Below are positions 18,898-29,741 of a DNA stretch of 64,000 bases, piece after piece (the first letter of the stretch is position 1; each line of letters opens with the position of its first letter). The notes beneath the pieces were generated by a model that did no database searches, was not told where the DNA came from, and worked only from the letters and a program-made list of their open reading frames with translations. The stretch lies in assembly GCF_039523075.1 (NCBI RefSeq), contig NZ_BAAAEP010000013.1, forward strand, positions 20,857 through 84,856, written 5' to 3'. Position numbers and translations under genes: made by a program. The stretch is from Caenispirillum bisanense. Its GTDB lineage: Bacteria; Pseudomonadota; Alphaproteobacteria; Rhodospirillales; Rhodospirillaceae.

Positions 18898-19025
18898 CCG
18901 GCGGTTGCTGCCCGCTTGCGCTCCGTTCACATTTCCGCCGACCGGCCGCGAGCGAGGTTCCGGTTGTGGACGTTTCTCCCCTGCCTTACGGTGCGGCCGT
19001 GACCGCAGCAGAAGGGGGAAGACCG

Positions 19026-19802
19026 GTGAGCGAGACGTGGATGGACGAGCCCCTGCTCGACGCGACCTTCGAGGATGCCCTGATGCTGCTGGAGCGCGCC
19101 CGCGCCTACGTCGGCAGCGGCACGGCTGCCACCCTGCCGCCGGAGGCCCAGCCGCTGGACCGCATCCGCATGGCGCGGGACATGTCGCGGGTGACCAGCG
19201 CGCTCACCTGCTGCATGAGCCTGCTGCTGCTCTACCGCGCCGTCGGGGAGGGCCAGATGAACCGCGTCGAGATGCAGGTGGAAGGCCGCAACCTGTTCGC
19301 CGAGGTCAGCGCCCAGCTGCCCGACCCGGCCTCGGAGCATCCTTACGCGCCGGAACTGACCGCCATCATCGGCAGCGCCCACGACCTGTTCCACCGCGTC
19401 AGCCGCCTGCAGGCCATGTTCGACATGGGCGACGGCGGCGGCGGACGCTACGTATCGTGTTCCCGGCGCCGCCCCGCCGCCCGCCGCCCTGACCGGCGAA
19501 CGGCGGCGGACGGCGGGCTCGCTCGCCCCGGCTACACCGCCCGCACCAGCGCGTGGCGCTTGCGACCGGCGGAGAGGCGGAGGGTGGTGGTGGTGCTGAC
19601 AAGGGCCGCCGCATCCTCGGCCGCCGCGCCGTCGACGCGGGCGCCGCCGCCGCTCACCAGCCGCCGCGCCTCTCCCTTCGATGCCGCCAGACCGGCCAGC
19701 ACCAGCAGGTCGGCCAGCGGCACCCCGGCCGCCAGGGTGGCCGCCGGCAGGTCGACGGTCGGCAGCCCCTCCGCCGCCAGGGCGCCGGCCTCGAAGGCCT
19801 GA
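19026..19802 (+). CDS. DUF1465-family protein with a read-through tail
   Basis: The first roughly 140 residues, from a GTG with AAGGGGGAAG upstream, resemble the alphaproteobacterial DUF1465 family: an acidic helix (FEDALMLLERARAYVGSG), a MARDMSRVTSALTCCMSLLLL helix and a final HDLFHRVSRLQAMFD helix. Beyond residue 140 the frame becomes Arg/Ala-rich low complexity and runs to 19802, overlapping the 3' end of convergent tyrS by 271 bp. A TGA at 19490-19492 in another frame would end the protein near 155 residues, the usual family size. A frameshift around the G+C-rich run at 19429-19446, or a genuinely lost stop, is therefore likely. Function is unknown. Confidence 0.6.
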   Translation: MSETWMDEPLLDATFEDALMLLERARAYVGSGTAATLPPEAQPLDRIRMARDMSRVTSALTCCMSLLLLYRAVGEGQMNRVEMQVEGRNLFAEVSAQLPDPASEHPYAPELTAIIGSAHDLFHRVSRLQAMFDMGDGGGGRYVSCSRRRPAARRPDRRTAADGGLARPGYTARTSAWRLRPAERRRVVVVLTRAAASSAAAPSTRAPPPLTSRRASPFDAARPASTSRSASGTPAARVAAGRSTVGSPSAARAPASKA

Positions 19803-20791
19803 CGGGCGGTTTCCGCCGCTTCGGCGGCTGCGGCGGGGCCGTGGACCAGGGTGGTCACCGCCGTCGCCAGAGTCTTTTTCGCCTCGTTGATCTCCGCCCC
19901 CTCCAGGGCCTCCAGGCGGGTGATCTCGTCCAGCGGCAGTTCGGTGAACAGGCGCAGGAAGCGGCCGACGTCGGCGTCCTCGGTGTTGCGCCAGAACTGC
20001 CAGAACTCGTAGGGCGAACGGCGCTCGGCATTGAGCCACACGGCGCCGCCGGCGGTCTTGCCCATCTTGGTGCCCGAGGCGGTGGTGAGCAGCGGCGTGG
20101 TCAGGCCGAACAGGGCGGCATCGTCCACCCGCCGGCCCAGCTCCACCCCGTTGACGATGTTGCCCCACTGGTCTGAGCCGCCCATCTGCAGCCGGCAGCC
20201 GAAGCGGCGCGACAGTTCCACGAAGTCGAAGGCCTGCAGCAGCATGTAGTTGAACTCAAGGAAGGTCAGCGGCTGTTCGCGGTCCAGGCGCTGGCGCACG
20301 GAGTCGAAGGTCAGCATGCGGTTGACCGAGAAGTGGCGGCCGAAATCGCGCAGGAAGGCGATGTAGCCGAGCCCGTCCAGCCAGTCGGCATTGTTCACCA
20401 TCACCGCGTCGCCGGGGCCGCTGCCGAAGGTCAGGAAGCGGTCGAACACCCGGCGGATGCCGGCGATGTTGGCGGCGATCTGCGCGTCATCCAGCAGCGG
20501 CCGGGTGGTGTCGCGGAAGCTGGGATCGCCGATGCGGGTGGTGCCGCCGCCCATGAGCACCAGCGGCCGGTGGCCGGTCTTCTGCAGCCAGCGCAGGGTC
20601 ATGATCGACAGCAGGTGGCCGACGTGCAGGCTGTCGGCGGTGGCGTCGAAGCCGATGTAGGCAGTCACCGGGGCGCCGGCAGCAAAGGCATCGTCCAGCC
20701 CCTGCCAGTCGGTACACTGGTGCAGGAAGCCGCGCGCCGCCAGCACGCGCAGGGTCTCGGAACGGGGGCAAAAGCCGTCGGGGAAGGTCAT
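19532..20791 (-). CDS. tyrS: Tyrosyl-tRNA synthetase
   Basis: A 419-residue class I aminoacyl-tRNA synthetase that charges tRNA-Tyr. The HIGH-type motif is HVGHLLS within YIGFDATADSLHVGH, the tyrosine pocket includes YMLLQAFDF and QMGGSDQWGNI, and the KMSKS-type motif is KMGKT. A C-terminal S4 RNA-binding domain is present (LADLLVLAGLAASKGEARRL). The length is normal. GGAGA precedes the ATG. Its 3' end is overlapped by the DUF1465 frame. Confidence 0.97.
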   Translation of the reverse strand: MTFPDGFCPRSETLRVLAARGFLHQCTDWQGLDDAFAAGAPVTAYIGFDATADSLHVGHLLSIMTLRWLQKTGHRPLVLMGGGTTRIGDPSFRDTTRPLLDDAQIAANIAGIRRVFDRFLTFGSGPGDAVMVNNADWLDGLGYIAFLRDFGRHFSVNRMLTFDSVRQRLDREQPLTFLEFNYMLLQAFDFVELSRRFGCRLQMGGSDQWGNIVNGVELGRRVDDAALFGLTTPLLTTASGTKMGKTAGGAVWLNAERRSPYEFWQFWRNTEDADVGRFLRLFTELPLDEITRLEALEGAEINEAKKTLATAVTTLVHGPAAAAEAAETARQAFEAGALAAEGLPTVDLPAATLAAGVPLADLLVLAGLAASKGEARRLVSGGGARVDGAAAEDAAALVSTTTTLRLSAGRKRHALVRAV

Positions 20792-21017
20792 CGCGGGGTC
20801 TCCGGGATAGGCCCGCAGGCCGGAGACCCGTCCTCATCCTGACACCGCCGCCGACCTGCGGCGGGGGGAAGGATCAGACAAGAACCATCGACGCCGCCGT
20901 TATGTGGGCAGCGGGTAATAGCTGTGCCGGGCGAGGATGCGCGTCGTGGTCATGGCGCGGACTATAGGCTGCGCCGGCGGCCGGGGCAAGCCCGGCCGCC
21001 CGGTGGTGGTGGCAGGG

Positions 21018-21932
21018 TCAGGCCTTGCCTTCGCCCAGCTTGCGCAGCAGGAAGTCGCGGAACACCGCCACGCGCTTGGAATGGCGCAGTTCTTCCGGGT
21101 AGACGAAGAAGCAGTCGAAGCCGGGGCCGCGCAGTTCCGGCAGCACCTGGACCAGGTTGGTCGCCTCGGTCGAGAAGTACTCCGGCAGGGCGGCGATGCC
21201 GAGCCCGGACTGCACGGCGCGGAAGATGCCGTAGATGTTGTTGACCCGCAGCACCGCCTGCCGCCGCTTCTTGGGCACGCCGCCGGCGGTCAGCAGCCAG
21301 TTCATGTTGTCCACCGGCGCCTTGGCGTCCTCGCCGTAGACGATGAGGCGGTGGTTGTCGAGGTCGTCCGGCGTCTTGGGGATGCCGAACTTCTTCAGGT
21401 ACTCGGGCGAGGCATAGATCTTGTAGTGCAGGCCGAGCAGGTGGCGCTGCACCAGATCGGGCTGACGCGGCGGATGGAAGCGGATGGCGACATCGGCCTC
21501 GCGCATGGCCAGGTCCACCTCGCCGTCATCGAGCAGCAGGCTCATCTCGATGTGCGGGTAGGTGTCCATGAACTCCTTGATGCGCGGGGTCAGCCAGACC
21601 GAGCCGAAGGCGACCGTGGTGGTCACCTTCAGCGGGCCTTCCGGGCGCTCGCGGCTCTCGGTCAGGCGGGCTTCGGCCATGGACAGCTTGGCGAAGACCT
21701 CGTGTACCGTGTTGTAGAGCAGCTCGCCCTGCTCGGTGAGGATCAGGCCGCGGGCATGGCGGTGGAACAGCGAGACGTTGAGGCTTTCCTCCAGCGCCGA
21801 GATCTGCCGGCTGACGGCCGACTGGCTGAGGTTCAGCGACTCGCCGGCATGGGTGAACGACCCAGCCTCCGCCACCGCGTGGAAGATGCGCAGCTTGTCC
21901 CAATCCATCATCGAGTTCGTGCGGGCCGGCAT
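21018..21932 (-). CDS. LysR-family transcriptional regulator
   Basis: A 304-residue LysR regulator. The N-terminal winged HTH begins MDWDKLRIFHAVAEAGSFT and carries SLNLSQSAVSRQISALEE. The effector domain (about 95-300) shows VDLAMREADVAIR and GLGIAALPEY. The start at 21932 is taken because GGGGGGATC precedes that ATG; an internal MMDW start at 21911 lacks a site. It lies 98 bp downstream of trxB on the same strand. Such a LysR gene beside trxB suggests a redox or membrane stress role, but the effector is unknown. Confidence 0.9.
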   Translation of the reverse strand: MPARTNSMMDWDKLRIFHAVAEAGSFTHAGESLNLSQSAVSRQISALEESLNVSLFHRHARGLILTEQGELLYNTVHEVFAKLSMAEARLTESRERPEGPLKVTTTVAFGSVWLTPRIKEFMDTYPHIEMSLLLDDGEVDLAMREADVAIRFHPPRQPDLVQRHLLGLHYKIYASPEYLKKFGIPKTPDDLDNHRLIVYGEDAKAPVDNMNWLLTAGGVPKKRRQAVLRVNNIYGIFRAVQSGLGIAALPEYFSTEATNLVQVLPELRGPGFDCFFVYPEELRHSKRVAVFRDFLLRKLGEGKA

Positions 21933-22030
21933 GATCCCCCCAGCGTTAGGTTCCAGCCTTCTGTTCTAGCGGACGGCCGGGCGGATGTCAGCCATGCCGT
22001 GCCCGCATACCTGTGGCATCGGCGGGCGCG

Positions 22031-22978
22031 TCAGGCCTGACCGTTCAGGGCGAGGAAGCGGTCGGCCTCGATGGCGGCCATGCAGCCGGTGCCGGCCGCC
22101 GTCACCGCCTGGCGGTAGACGTGGTCCTGCACGTCGCCGGCGGCGAAGACGCCGGGGATGTTGGTGGCGGTCGAGTCCGGCGCGGTGATCAGGTACTTGT
22201 TCTCGTCCATGTCGAGCTGTCCCTCGAACAGCGCCGTGTTGGGCGAATGGCCGATGGCGACGAACACGCCGTCGAGCGGCAGCTCGCGCTTGTCGCCGGT
22301 CTTGACGTTCTCCAGGCACAGGCCGGTGACGCCCAGCGGCTCGCCGCCGCCCAGCACATCGGCCACCACCGTGTCCCACACCATTTCGACCTTCGGGTTG
22401 GCGAACAGGCGGTCCTGCATGATCTTTTCCGCCCGCAGCGAGTCGCGGCGGTGGATCAGGTAGACCTTGCTGGCGTGGTTGGTGAGGTAGATGGCTTCCT
22501 CCACCGCCGTGTTGCCGCCGCCGATGACGGCAACCACCTTGTTGCGGAAGAAGAACCCGTCGCAGGTGGCGCAGGCCGAGACGCCGAAGCCCTGGAAGCG
22601 GGCCTCGCTCTCAAGGCCGAGCCAGCGGGCCGAGGCGCCGGTCGAGATGATCAGCGTCTCCCCCAGGTAGACGTCGCCCGAATCGCCGACGGCGCGGAAG
22701 GGGCGTTGCGACAGGTCCACCGACACGATGGTGTCGTGCATCCAGCGGGTGCCGACGTTCTGCGCCTGGGCCTGCATCTGCTCCATCAGCCACGGCCCCT
22801 GGATGGGGTCGGCGAAGCCCGGATAGTTCTCCACGTCGGTGGTGATGGTCAGCTGGCCGCCGGGCTGGATGCCGGACACCAGAATCGGCGCCAGGTTGGA
22901 GCGGGCGGCGTAGATGGCGGCGGTGCAGCCGGCCGGGCCGGAGCCGAGGATGAGGACTTTGGTGTGATGCTCGACCAT
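22031..22978 (-). CDS. trxB: Thioredoxin-disulfide reductase
   Basis: A 315-residue FAD flavoprotein that reduces thioredoxin with NADPH. The FAD dinucleotide motif is GSGPAGCTAAIYAAR, the redox pair C136/C139 lies in CATCDGFF, the NADPH motif is VIGGGNTAVEEA, and the C-terminal FAD block is GVFAAGDVQD. The ATG at 22978 matches the family start; the preceding bases have no clear ribosome-binding site. It sits between the peroxiredoxin gene and the LysR gene, all on the minus strand. The nearby peroxiredoxin is a natural downstream user of reduced thioredoxin. Confidence 0.97.
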   Translation of the reverse strand: MVEHHTKVLILGSGPAGCTAAIYAARSNLAPILVSGIQPGGQLTITTDVENYPGFADPIQGPWLMEQMQAQAQNVGTRWMHDTIVSVDLSQRPFRAVGDSGDVYLGETLIISTGASARWLGLESEARFQGFGVSACATCDGFFFRNKVVAVIGGGNTAVEEAIYLTNHASKVYLIHRRDSLRAEKIMQDRLFANPKVEMVWDTVVADVLGGGEPLGVTGLCLENVKTGDKRELPLDGVFVAIGHSPNTALFEGQLDMDENKYLITAPDSTATNIPGVFAAGDVQDHVYRQAVTAAGTGCMAAIEADRFLALNGQA

Positions 22979-23101
22979 GACAGGAGGGCCTTTCCCATGC
23001 GGATGCGGACGCCTGCGACGGGTCCGGGTCATACGGTGGAGGGGAGGATAGTGAGGCCGTCCCGCCCGCGCAACAAATGGTCGCCGCCGCCCCAAAAGCG
23101 A

Positions 23102-23129
23102 CAGGGCGCCCGCCGAAGCGGACGCCCTG
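23102..23129 (-). terminator. Hairpin terminator after the peroxiredoxin gene
   Basis: A stem of 7 plus 4 bp with one mismatch and a CGAA loop lies 30 bp past the stop at 23160. Reading on the minus strand it is followed by CGCTTTTGG, a weak U-tract, so trxB may be transcribed separately. Confidence 0.6.
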
Positions 23130-23159
23130 CCAGCGGTCAGCGGCCGGATGGCGGAAGCC

Positions 23160-23780
23160 TTACAGCTCCTTGGCGCTTTCCTTCAGGAAGGCGGCGACGC
23201 CATCGGGGGTCGCTTTCATGCCCTTCTTGCCCTTGGTCCAGCCGGCGGGGCAGACCTCGCCGTGCTCTTCGTGGAACTGGAGGGCGTCCAGCAGGCGCAG
23301 GCCTTCATCGACGTTACGGCCGAGCGGCAGGTCGTTGATGGTGGCGTGGCGGACGTTGAAGTTCTTGTCGATCAGGAACGAGCCGCGCAGGGCGACGCCG
23401 GCCGGCAGCAGGACGCCGAAGTTGCGGGCGATGTCCTTGGTCACGTCGGCGACCATGGGGAACTGCACGTTGCCGAGGCCGCCTTCATCCTGCGGCGTCT
23501 TCTTCCAGGCCAGGTGGCTGAACTGGCTGTCGATGGACACCGACACGACCTTGCAGTTGCGCTCCTGGAACTGGGCCAGGCGGTGGTCGTGGGCGATGAT
23601 CTCCGACGGGCAGACGAAGGTGAAGTCGAGCGGGTAGAAGAACACCCAGCCGTAGGAACCGGCGAGGTATTCCTTCAGGTTGAAGGCCGGGTTGATGCTG
23701 TTGTCGGGCATCACGGCCTGGGCGGTGAAATCCGGGGCCTGCTTGGCGACCAGAGAGGTAATGCTGACGGTCTCGGTCAT
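23160..23780 (-). CDS. AhpC/Prx1-type 2-Cys peroxiredoxin
   Basis: A 206-residue peroxidase that reduces hydrogen peroxide and organic hydroperoxides. The peroxidatic cysteine is C57 in FTFVCPSEI and the resolving cysteine is C177 in GEVCPAGW, as in typical 2-Cys Prx1/AhpC enzymes. The start at 23780 (MTETVSITSL) follows GGGAGCGAG. Reduction is probably by thioredoxin, given trxB next door. An imperfect palindrome lies about 75 bp upstream of the start. Confidence 0.95.
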   Translation of the reverse strand: MTETVSITSLVAKQAPDFTAQAVMPDNSINPAFNLKEYLAGSYGWVFFYPLDFTFVCPSEIIAHDHRLAQFQERNCKVVSVSIDSQFSHLAWKKTPQDEGGLGNVQFPMVADVTKDIARNFGVLLPAGVALRGSFLIDKNFNVRHATINDLPLGRNVDEGLRLLDALQFHEEHGEVCPAGWTKGKKGMKATPDGVAAFLKESAKEL

Positions 23781-24201
23781 ATGCTCGCTCCCATGAAGAA
23801 AGAGTATTGGCCTGACGGCCAAACGCGGCCCTATCTAGCCGCCGCACCGGCCGGTTTGCAAGCCGGAATAATTAAAGGAATAAGGGGCCCCATGGCATCC
23901 GTTCAGACGGTGCAGCAACTGTTCCTTCGTTCCGCCGATGTCCACCCGTGGGGGCCGGTGCGGCCTTGACAGCCGGGTGACGGAGGTCTGCGTCGGATGC
24001 GCAGGAGCCATGCAGGGTTGTGCGTTGTCCGATGCCGACGATGCCACGACGTTACCGGACTTTCAGCGCGTGAGCCTAGTGAAATTGTTGTCTTTTTGCG
24101 GAAAGGCTTATTGTCATTACCGCCAAGCCCCATTACCTTGAAACATCATTGCGTCGGTGCGATACAAGATTCCGACGCCTTACCGGGAGGACGAACACCA
24201 T
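23781..24201. other. Divergent spacer between the peroxiredoxin and Lrp genes
   Basis: A 421-bp spacer with no convincing gene; short frames across it have no ribosome-binding site or family character. An A+T-rich stretch around 24080-24150 is the probable promoter area of the Lrp gene, and another near 23865-23885 that of the peroxiredoxin gene. Confidence 0.5.
23851..23866. promoter_or_regulatory. Imperfect palindrome upstream of the peroxiredoxin gene
   Basis: CCGGTTTGCAAGCCGG is an 8+8 palindrome with one mismatch, beside an A+T-rich stretch on the promoter side of the peroxiredoxin gene. It may bind a peroxide-responsive or LysR-type regulator; this is inference. Confidence 0.35.
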
Positions 24202-24732
24202 ATGCAGCGGGTGAAGCTTGATCGCATCGATCGGCGCATCCTGAGCGACCTGCAAGCAGACGGCCGGATGACCAACGTGGAACTGGCCCGCCGGGCCGGC
24301 ATCTCGGCCCCGCCCTGCCTGCGGCGCGTGCGGGCACTGGAGGAGGCCGGTTACATCCGGGGCTACCACGCCGACATCGATCCCGCTGCGCTCGGGTATC
24401 ATGTCACCGTGTTCGCCCATGTCGGCCTCAACAGTCAGGCGGAGGCCGACCTGCGCGCCTTTGAAGGCCTGGTCAATCAGTGGCCGGAGGTCCGTGAGTG
24501 CCATATGCTGGCCGGCGAGACCGACTTTCTGCTCAAGGTCGTGGCCCACGACTGGGATGACTACCAGCGGTTCCTGACCACCCGCCTGACGGCGGCGCCC
24601 AACGTGGCGCATGTCAAGTCGGCGCTGGCCATCCGCACCGGCAAACAGCAGCCGGGGGTGCCTATCGACGTGGACTCCGGTCCCGAGCCCGTACCGGAGC
24701 GGGAGCACGATGCGGAGGGAGAAAGGCGCTGA
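24202..24732 (+). CDS. Lrp/AsnC-family transcriptional regulator
   Basis: A 176-residue leucine-responsive-type regulator. The N-terminal HTH is KLDRIDRRILSDLQADGRM then ELARRAGISAPPCLRRVRAL, and the RAM effector domain follows (HMLAGETDFLLKVVAHDWDDY, near residues 105-125). The C-terminus has about 25 extra Pro/Glu-rich residues beyond the usual 150. GGGAGGA lies upstream of the ATG at 24202. It probably responds to an amino acid, but the ligand and targets are unknown. It is monocistronic and divergent from the peroxiredoxin gene. Confidence 0.92.
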   Translation: MQRVKLDRIDRRILSDLQADGRMTNVELARRAGISAPPCLRRVRALEEAGYIRGYHADIDPAALGYHVTVFAHVGLNSQAEADLRAFEGLVNQWPEVRECHMLAGETDFLLKVVAHDWDDYQRFLTTRLTAAPNVAHVKSALAIRTGKQQPGVPIDVDSGPEPVPEREHDAEGERR

Positions 24733-24947
24733 GCAATCGGCGCTTTTTCCTTTTTCGGCTCTTCTGTCTTCGGGAGTAGGGGGACGCTGCGGCGGGTGGC
24801 GTTTGCAGGGCGGGGGTGCTGCCCACCACCGCGCGATGCAAAACGCGACAGCGTGCGCTCGTGGCGGCTTCGGATGGCGGTTTCGCTGCATCTTCCGGTT
24901 GGCCCGCGGTTTGCTCCGCTGGACGCGCATCGGGAGAGAGCCAGGAC

Positions 24948-25727
24948 ATGAGCACCACCAATATCGAGCAGCAGATCGGCCATCTGGCCGCCGCCATCCT
25001 CGCCCTGTCGGCGGACATGCGGCAGGTGGTCGGCGAGGTGGTTCGGAGTGAACTGCGGACCATGGCGCGTGAAGGACTGTCGCTGCCGGCCGTCGCCATC
25101 GCGGCGCCGGCGCCCGACTCTGCCCCCGCCCCCGAACCCGCCCCATCCGTGCCGGCTGCCAAGGCGGTCGCGTCGCTGGAGGAACCGCCACACCATGCCG
25201 ACAGCGGCAATTTCAGCCTCATCCGGCAAGGGTTGTCCGAACTGGTCGATCGCATCGACCTGACCCGCGACCATGTGGCGGCGCTGTCGCCGGCCAACGG
25301 GGAATCCGATCACATCGTCGCGGCGACCTCGGAACTGGGGTCGGTGGTGGAGGCGACGGAGCACGCCACCCAGCACATTCTGCAATCGGCCGAAACCATG
25401 CAGACCCTGCTCGACGGCCACATGGACCGCCTGGACGTCATGCTCTACCAGGAACTGAGCACCCAGGTGATCGAGATCATGACCGCGTGCAGCTTCCAGG
25501 ATATCACCGGTCAGCGTATCTCGGCCGCCATCAACACGCTGCTGCATGTCGAGGCGGAACTGAAGCGTCTGGTGGAACTGTGGGAGATCGAGGAGGGCAC
25601 CGCCCGCACCGAGATCATCCGCAACCGCCCCGATGACACCCGCGAGGACAAGCACCTGCTGCACGGCCCGCAGGCCGAGGGCATGGGCATGTCGCAGGAC
25701 GACATCGACGCCATGATGTTCGGCTGA
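24948..25727 (+). CDS. cheZ: CheZ-like chemotaxis phosphatase
   Basis: A 259-residue protein. Residues about 150-215 carry the CheZ core with the catalytic D-x-x-x-Q in SFQDITGQR (D185 and Q189), which in characterised CheZ proteins drives dephosphorylation of CheY-P. The extreme C-terminus SQDDIDAMMFG resembles the CheY-binding peptide, joined by a flexible acidic linker. The N-terminal helix is followed by an Ala/Pro-rich linker (about 45-75). It is separate from any che operon in this window. The start at 24948 is preferred (AGGA upstream) over 24816, whose extension is low complexity. Confidence 0.85.
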   Translation: MSTTNIEQQIGHLAAAILALSADMRQVVGEVVRSELRTMAREGLSLPAVAIAAPAPDSAPAPEPAPSVPAAKAVASLEEPPHHADSGNFSLIRQGLSELVDRIDLTRDHVAALSPANGESDHIVAATSELGSVVEATEHATQHILQSAETMQTLLDGHMDRLDVMLYQELSTQVIEIMTACSFQDITGQRISAAINTLLHVEAELKRLVELWEIEEGTARTEIIRNRPDDTREDKHLLHGPQAEGMGMSQDDIDAMMFG

Positions 25728-25748
25728 CAGCATCCCGGCGCAAAACGA

Positions 25749-25781
25749 AACCGCCGCGCTCCCGGAAGGGGCGCGGCGGTT
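25749..25781 (-). terminator. Terminator of greA, between greA and cheZ
   Basis: A perfect 11-bp stem (25749-25759 with 25771-25781) with an 11-base loop lies between two convergent genes. On the minus strand it is followed by TCGTTTTG, giving greA a U-tract. Confidence 0.75.
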
Positions 25782-25809
25782 GCGCAGACTCGGGCGGATG
25801 CCGCCAGAG

Positions 25810-26289
25810 TCAGGAGTCGATGAACTTCACCGAGATGATCTCGTAGGAGCGCGAGCCGCCGGGGGCGTTCACCTCCACCACGTCGCCTTCGCTCTTGCCG
25901 ATCAGGGCGCGGGCGATGGGCGACTGGATGCTGATCCGGCCCTGCTTCAGATCGGCCTCGTGCGGGCCGACGATCTGGTAGCTCACTTCCTCGTCGGTAT
26001 CCTCGTCGGCCACCACCACGGTGGCGCCGAAGCGCACCTTGTCGCCCGACATCTTGGCGATGTCGATGACGTCGGCGCGGCCGATGATGTCTTCCAGCTC
26101 GGAAATGCGGCCTTCGATGAAGCTCTGCCGCTCGCGGGCGGCATGGTACTCGGCGTTCTCGGACAGGTCGCCGTGTTCACGGGCCTCGGCGATCGCCTTG
26201 ATGACGTTCGGGCGTTCGACCGAGCGCAAGTGCTTCAGCTCCTGCTCCAGAAGGGCCAAGCCCTTCGGAGTCATGGGAATCTTCTCCAT
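25810..26289 (-). CDS. greA: Transcription elongation factor GreA
   Basis: A 159-residue factor that enters the RNA polymerase secondary channel and stimulates cleavage of backtracked transcripts. The coiled-coil tip with acidic residues is REHGDLSENAEYHAARERQ, and the C-terminal FKBP-like domain includes ISIQSPIARALIGKSEGD. The length is typical. The start at 26289 (MEKIPMTPKG) is standard. It follows carB on the same strand, but a terminator lies between them, so it probably has its own promoter. Confidence 0.97.
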   Translation of the reverse strand: MEKIPMTPKGLALLEQELKHLRSVERPNVIKAIAEAREHGDLSENAEYHAARERQSFIEGRISELEDIIGRADVIDIAKMSGDKVRFGATVVVADEDTDEEVSYQIVGPHEADLKQGRISIQSPIARALIGKSEGDVVEVNAPGGSRSYEIISVKFIDS

Positions 26290-26324
26290 TCGAGAACCCC
26301 TGATGAACCACGTAGACAAAAGCC

Positions 26325-26351
26325 GACGGGGCGCGTCGGGCGCGCCCCGTC
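26325..26351 (-). terminator. Intrinsic terminator between carB and greA
   Basis: A perfect 11-bp stem (26325-26335 with 26341-26351) has a 5-base loop and, on the minus strand, continues GGCTTTTGTCT. It begins 8 bp past the carB stop. Confidence 0.8.
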
Positions 26352-26358
26352 ACGATGG

Positions 26359-29607
<3,249 letters not shown>

Positions 29608-29682
29608 GGCGGCCTGGTCTCTTCTCTCATGGCGGCGCCGCGCGTGCGGCCGGCGGCGCTCTTTTATGTTCTAGTCGCTCAT

Positions 29683-29721
29683 GACGCGGGGCGGAACGTT
29701 GTTGGCGCCCCGCCCCGCGTC
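29683..29721 (-). repeat. Long G+C hairpin in the carA-carB spacer
   Basis: A perfect 12-bp inverted repeat (29683-29694 and 29710-29721) lies 20 bp past the carA stop. On the carAB transcript no U-tract follows, so it is more likely an mRNA-stability or attenuating structure than a terminator. Directly after the stem on the minus strand comes a three-codon mini-frame (ATGAGCGACTAG). Confidence 0.6.
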
Positions 29722-29741
29722 TTTTCTCGCAGATGTCGCGG

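Noticed and set aside
14542..18930. A 1462-codon minus-strand frame opposite tamB
   Set aside because: It mirrors tamB exactly in extent and is low-complexity Gln/Gly/Ala sequence without motifs.
29683..29721. Carbamoyl-phosphate operon hairpin considered as an intrinsic terminator of carA
   Set aside because: No U-tract follows in the direction of carAB transcription, and carB must be expressed with carA.
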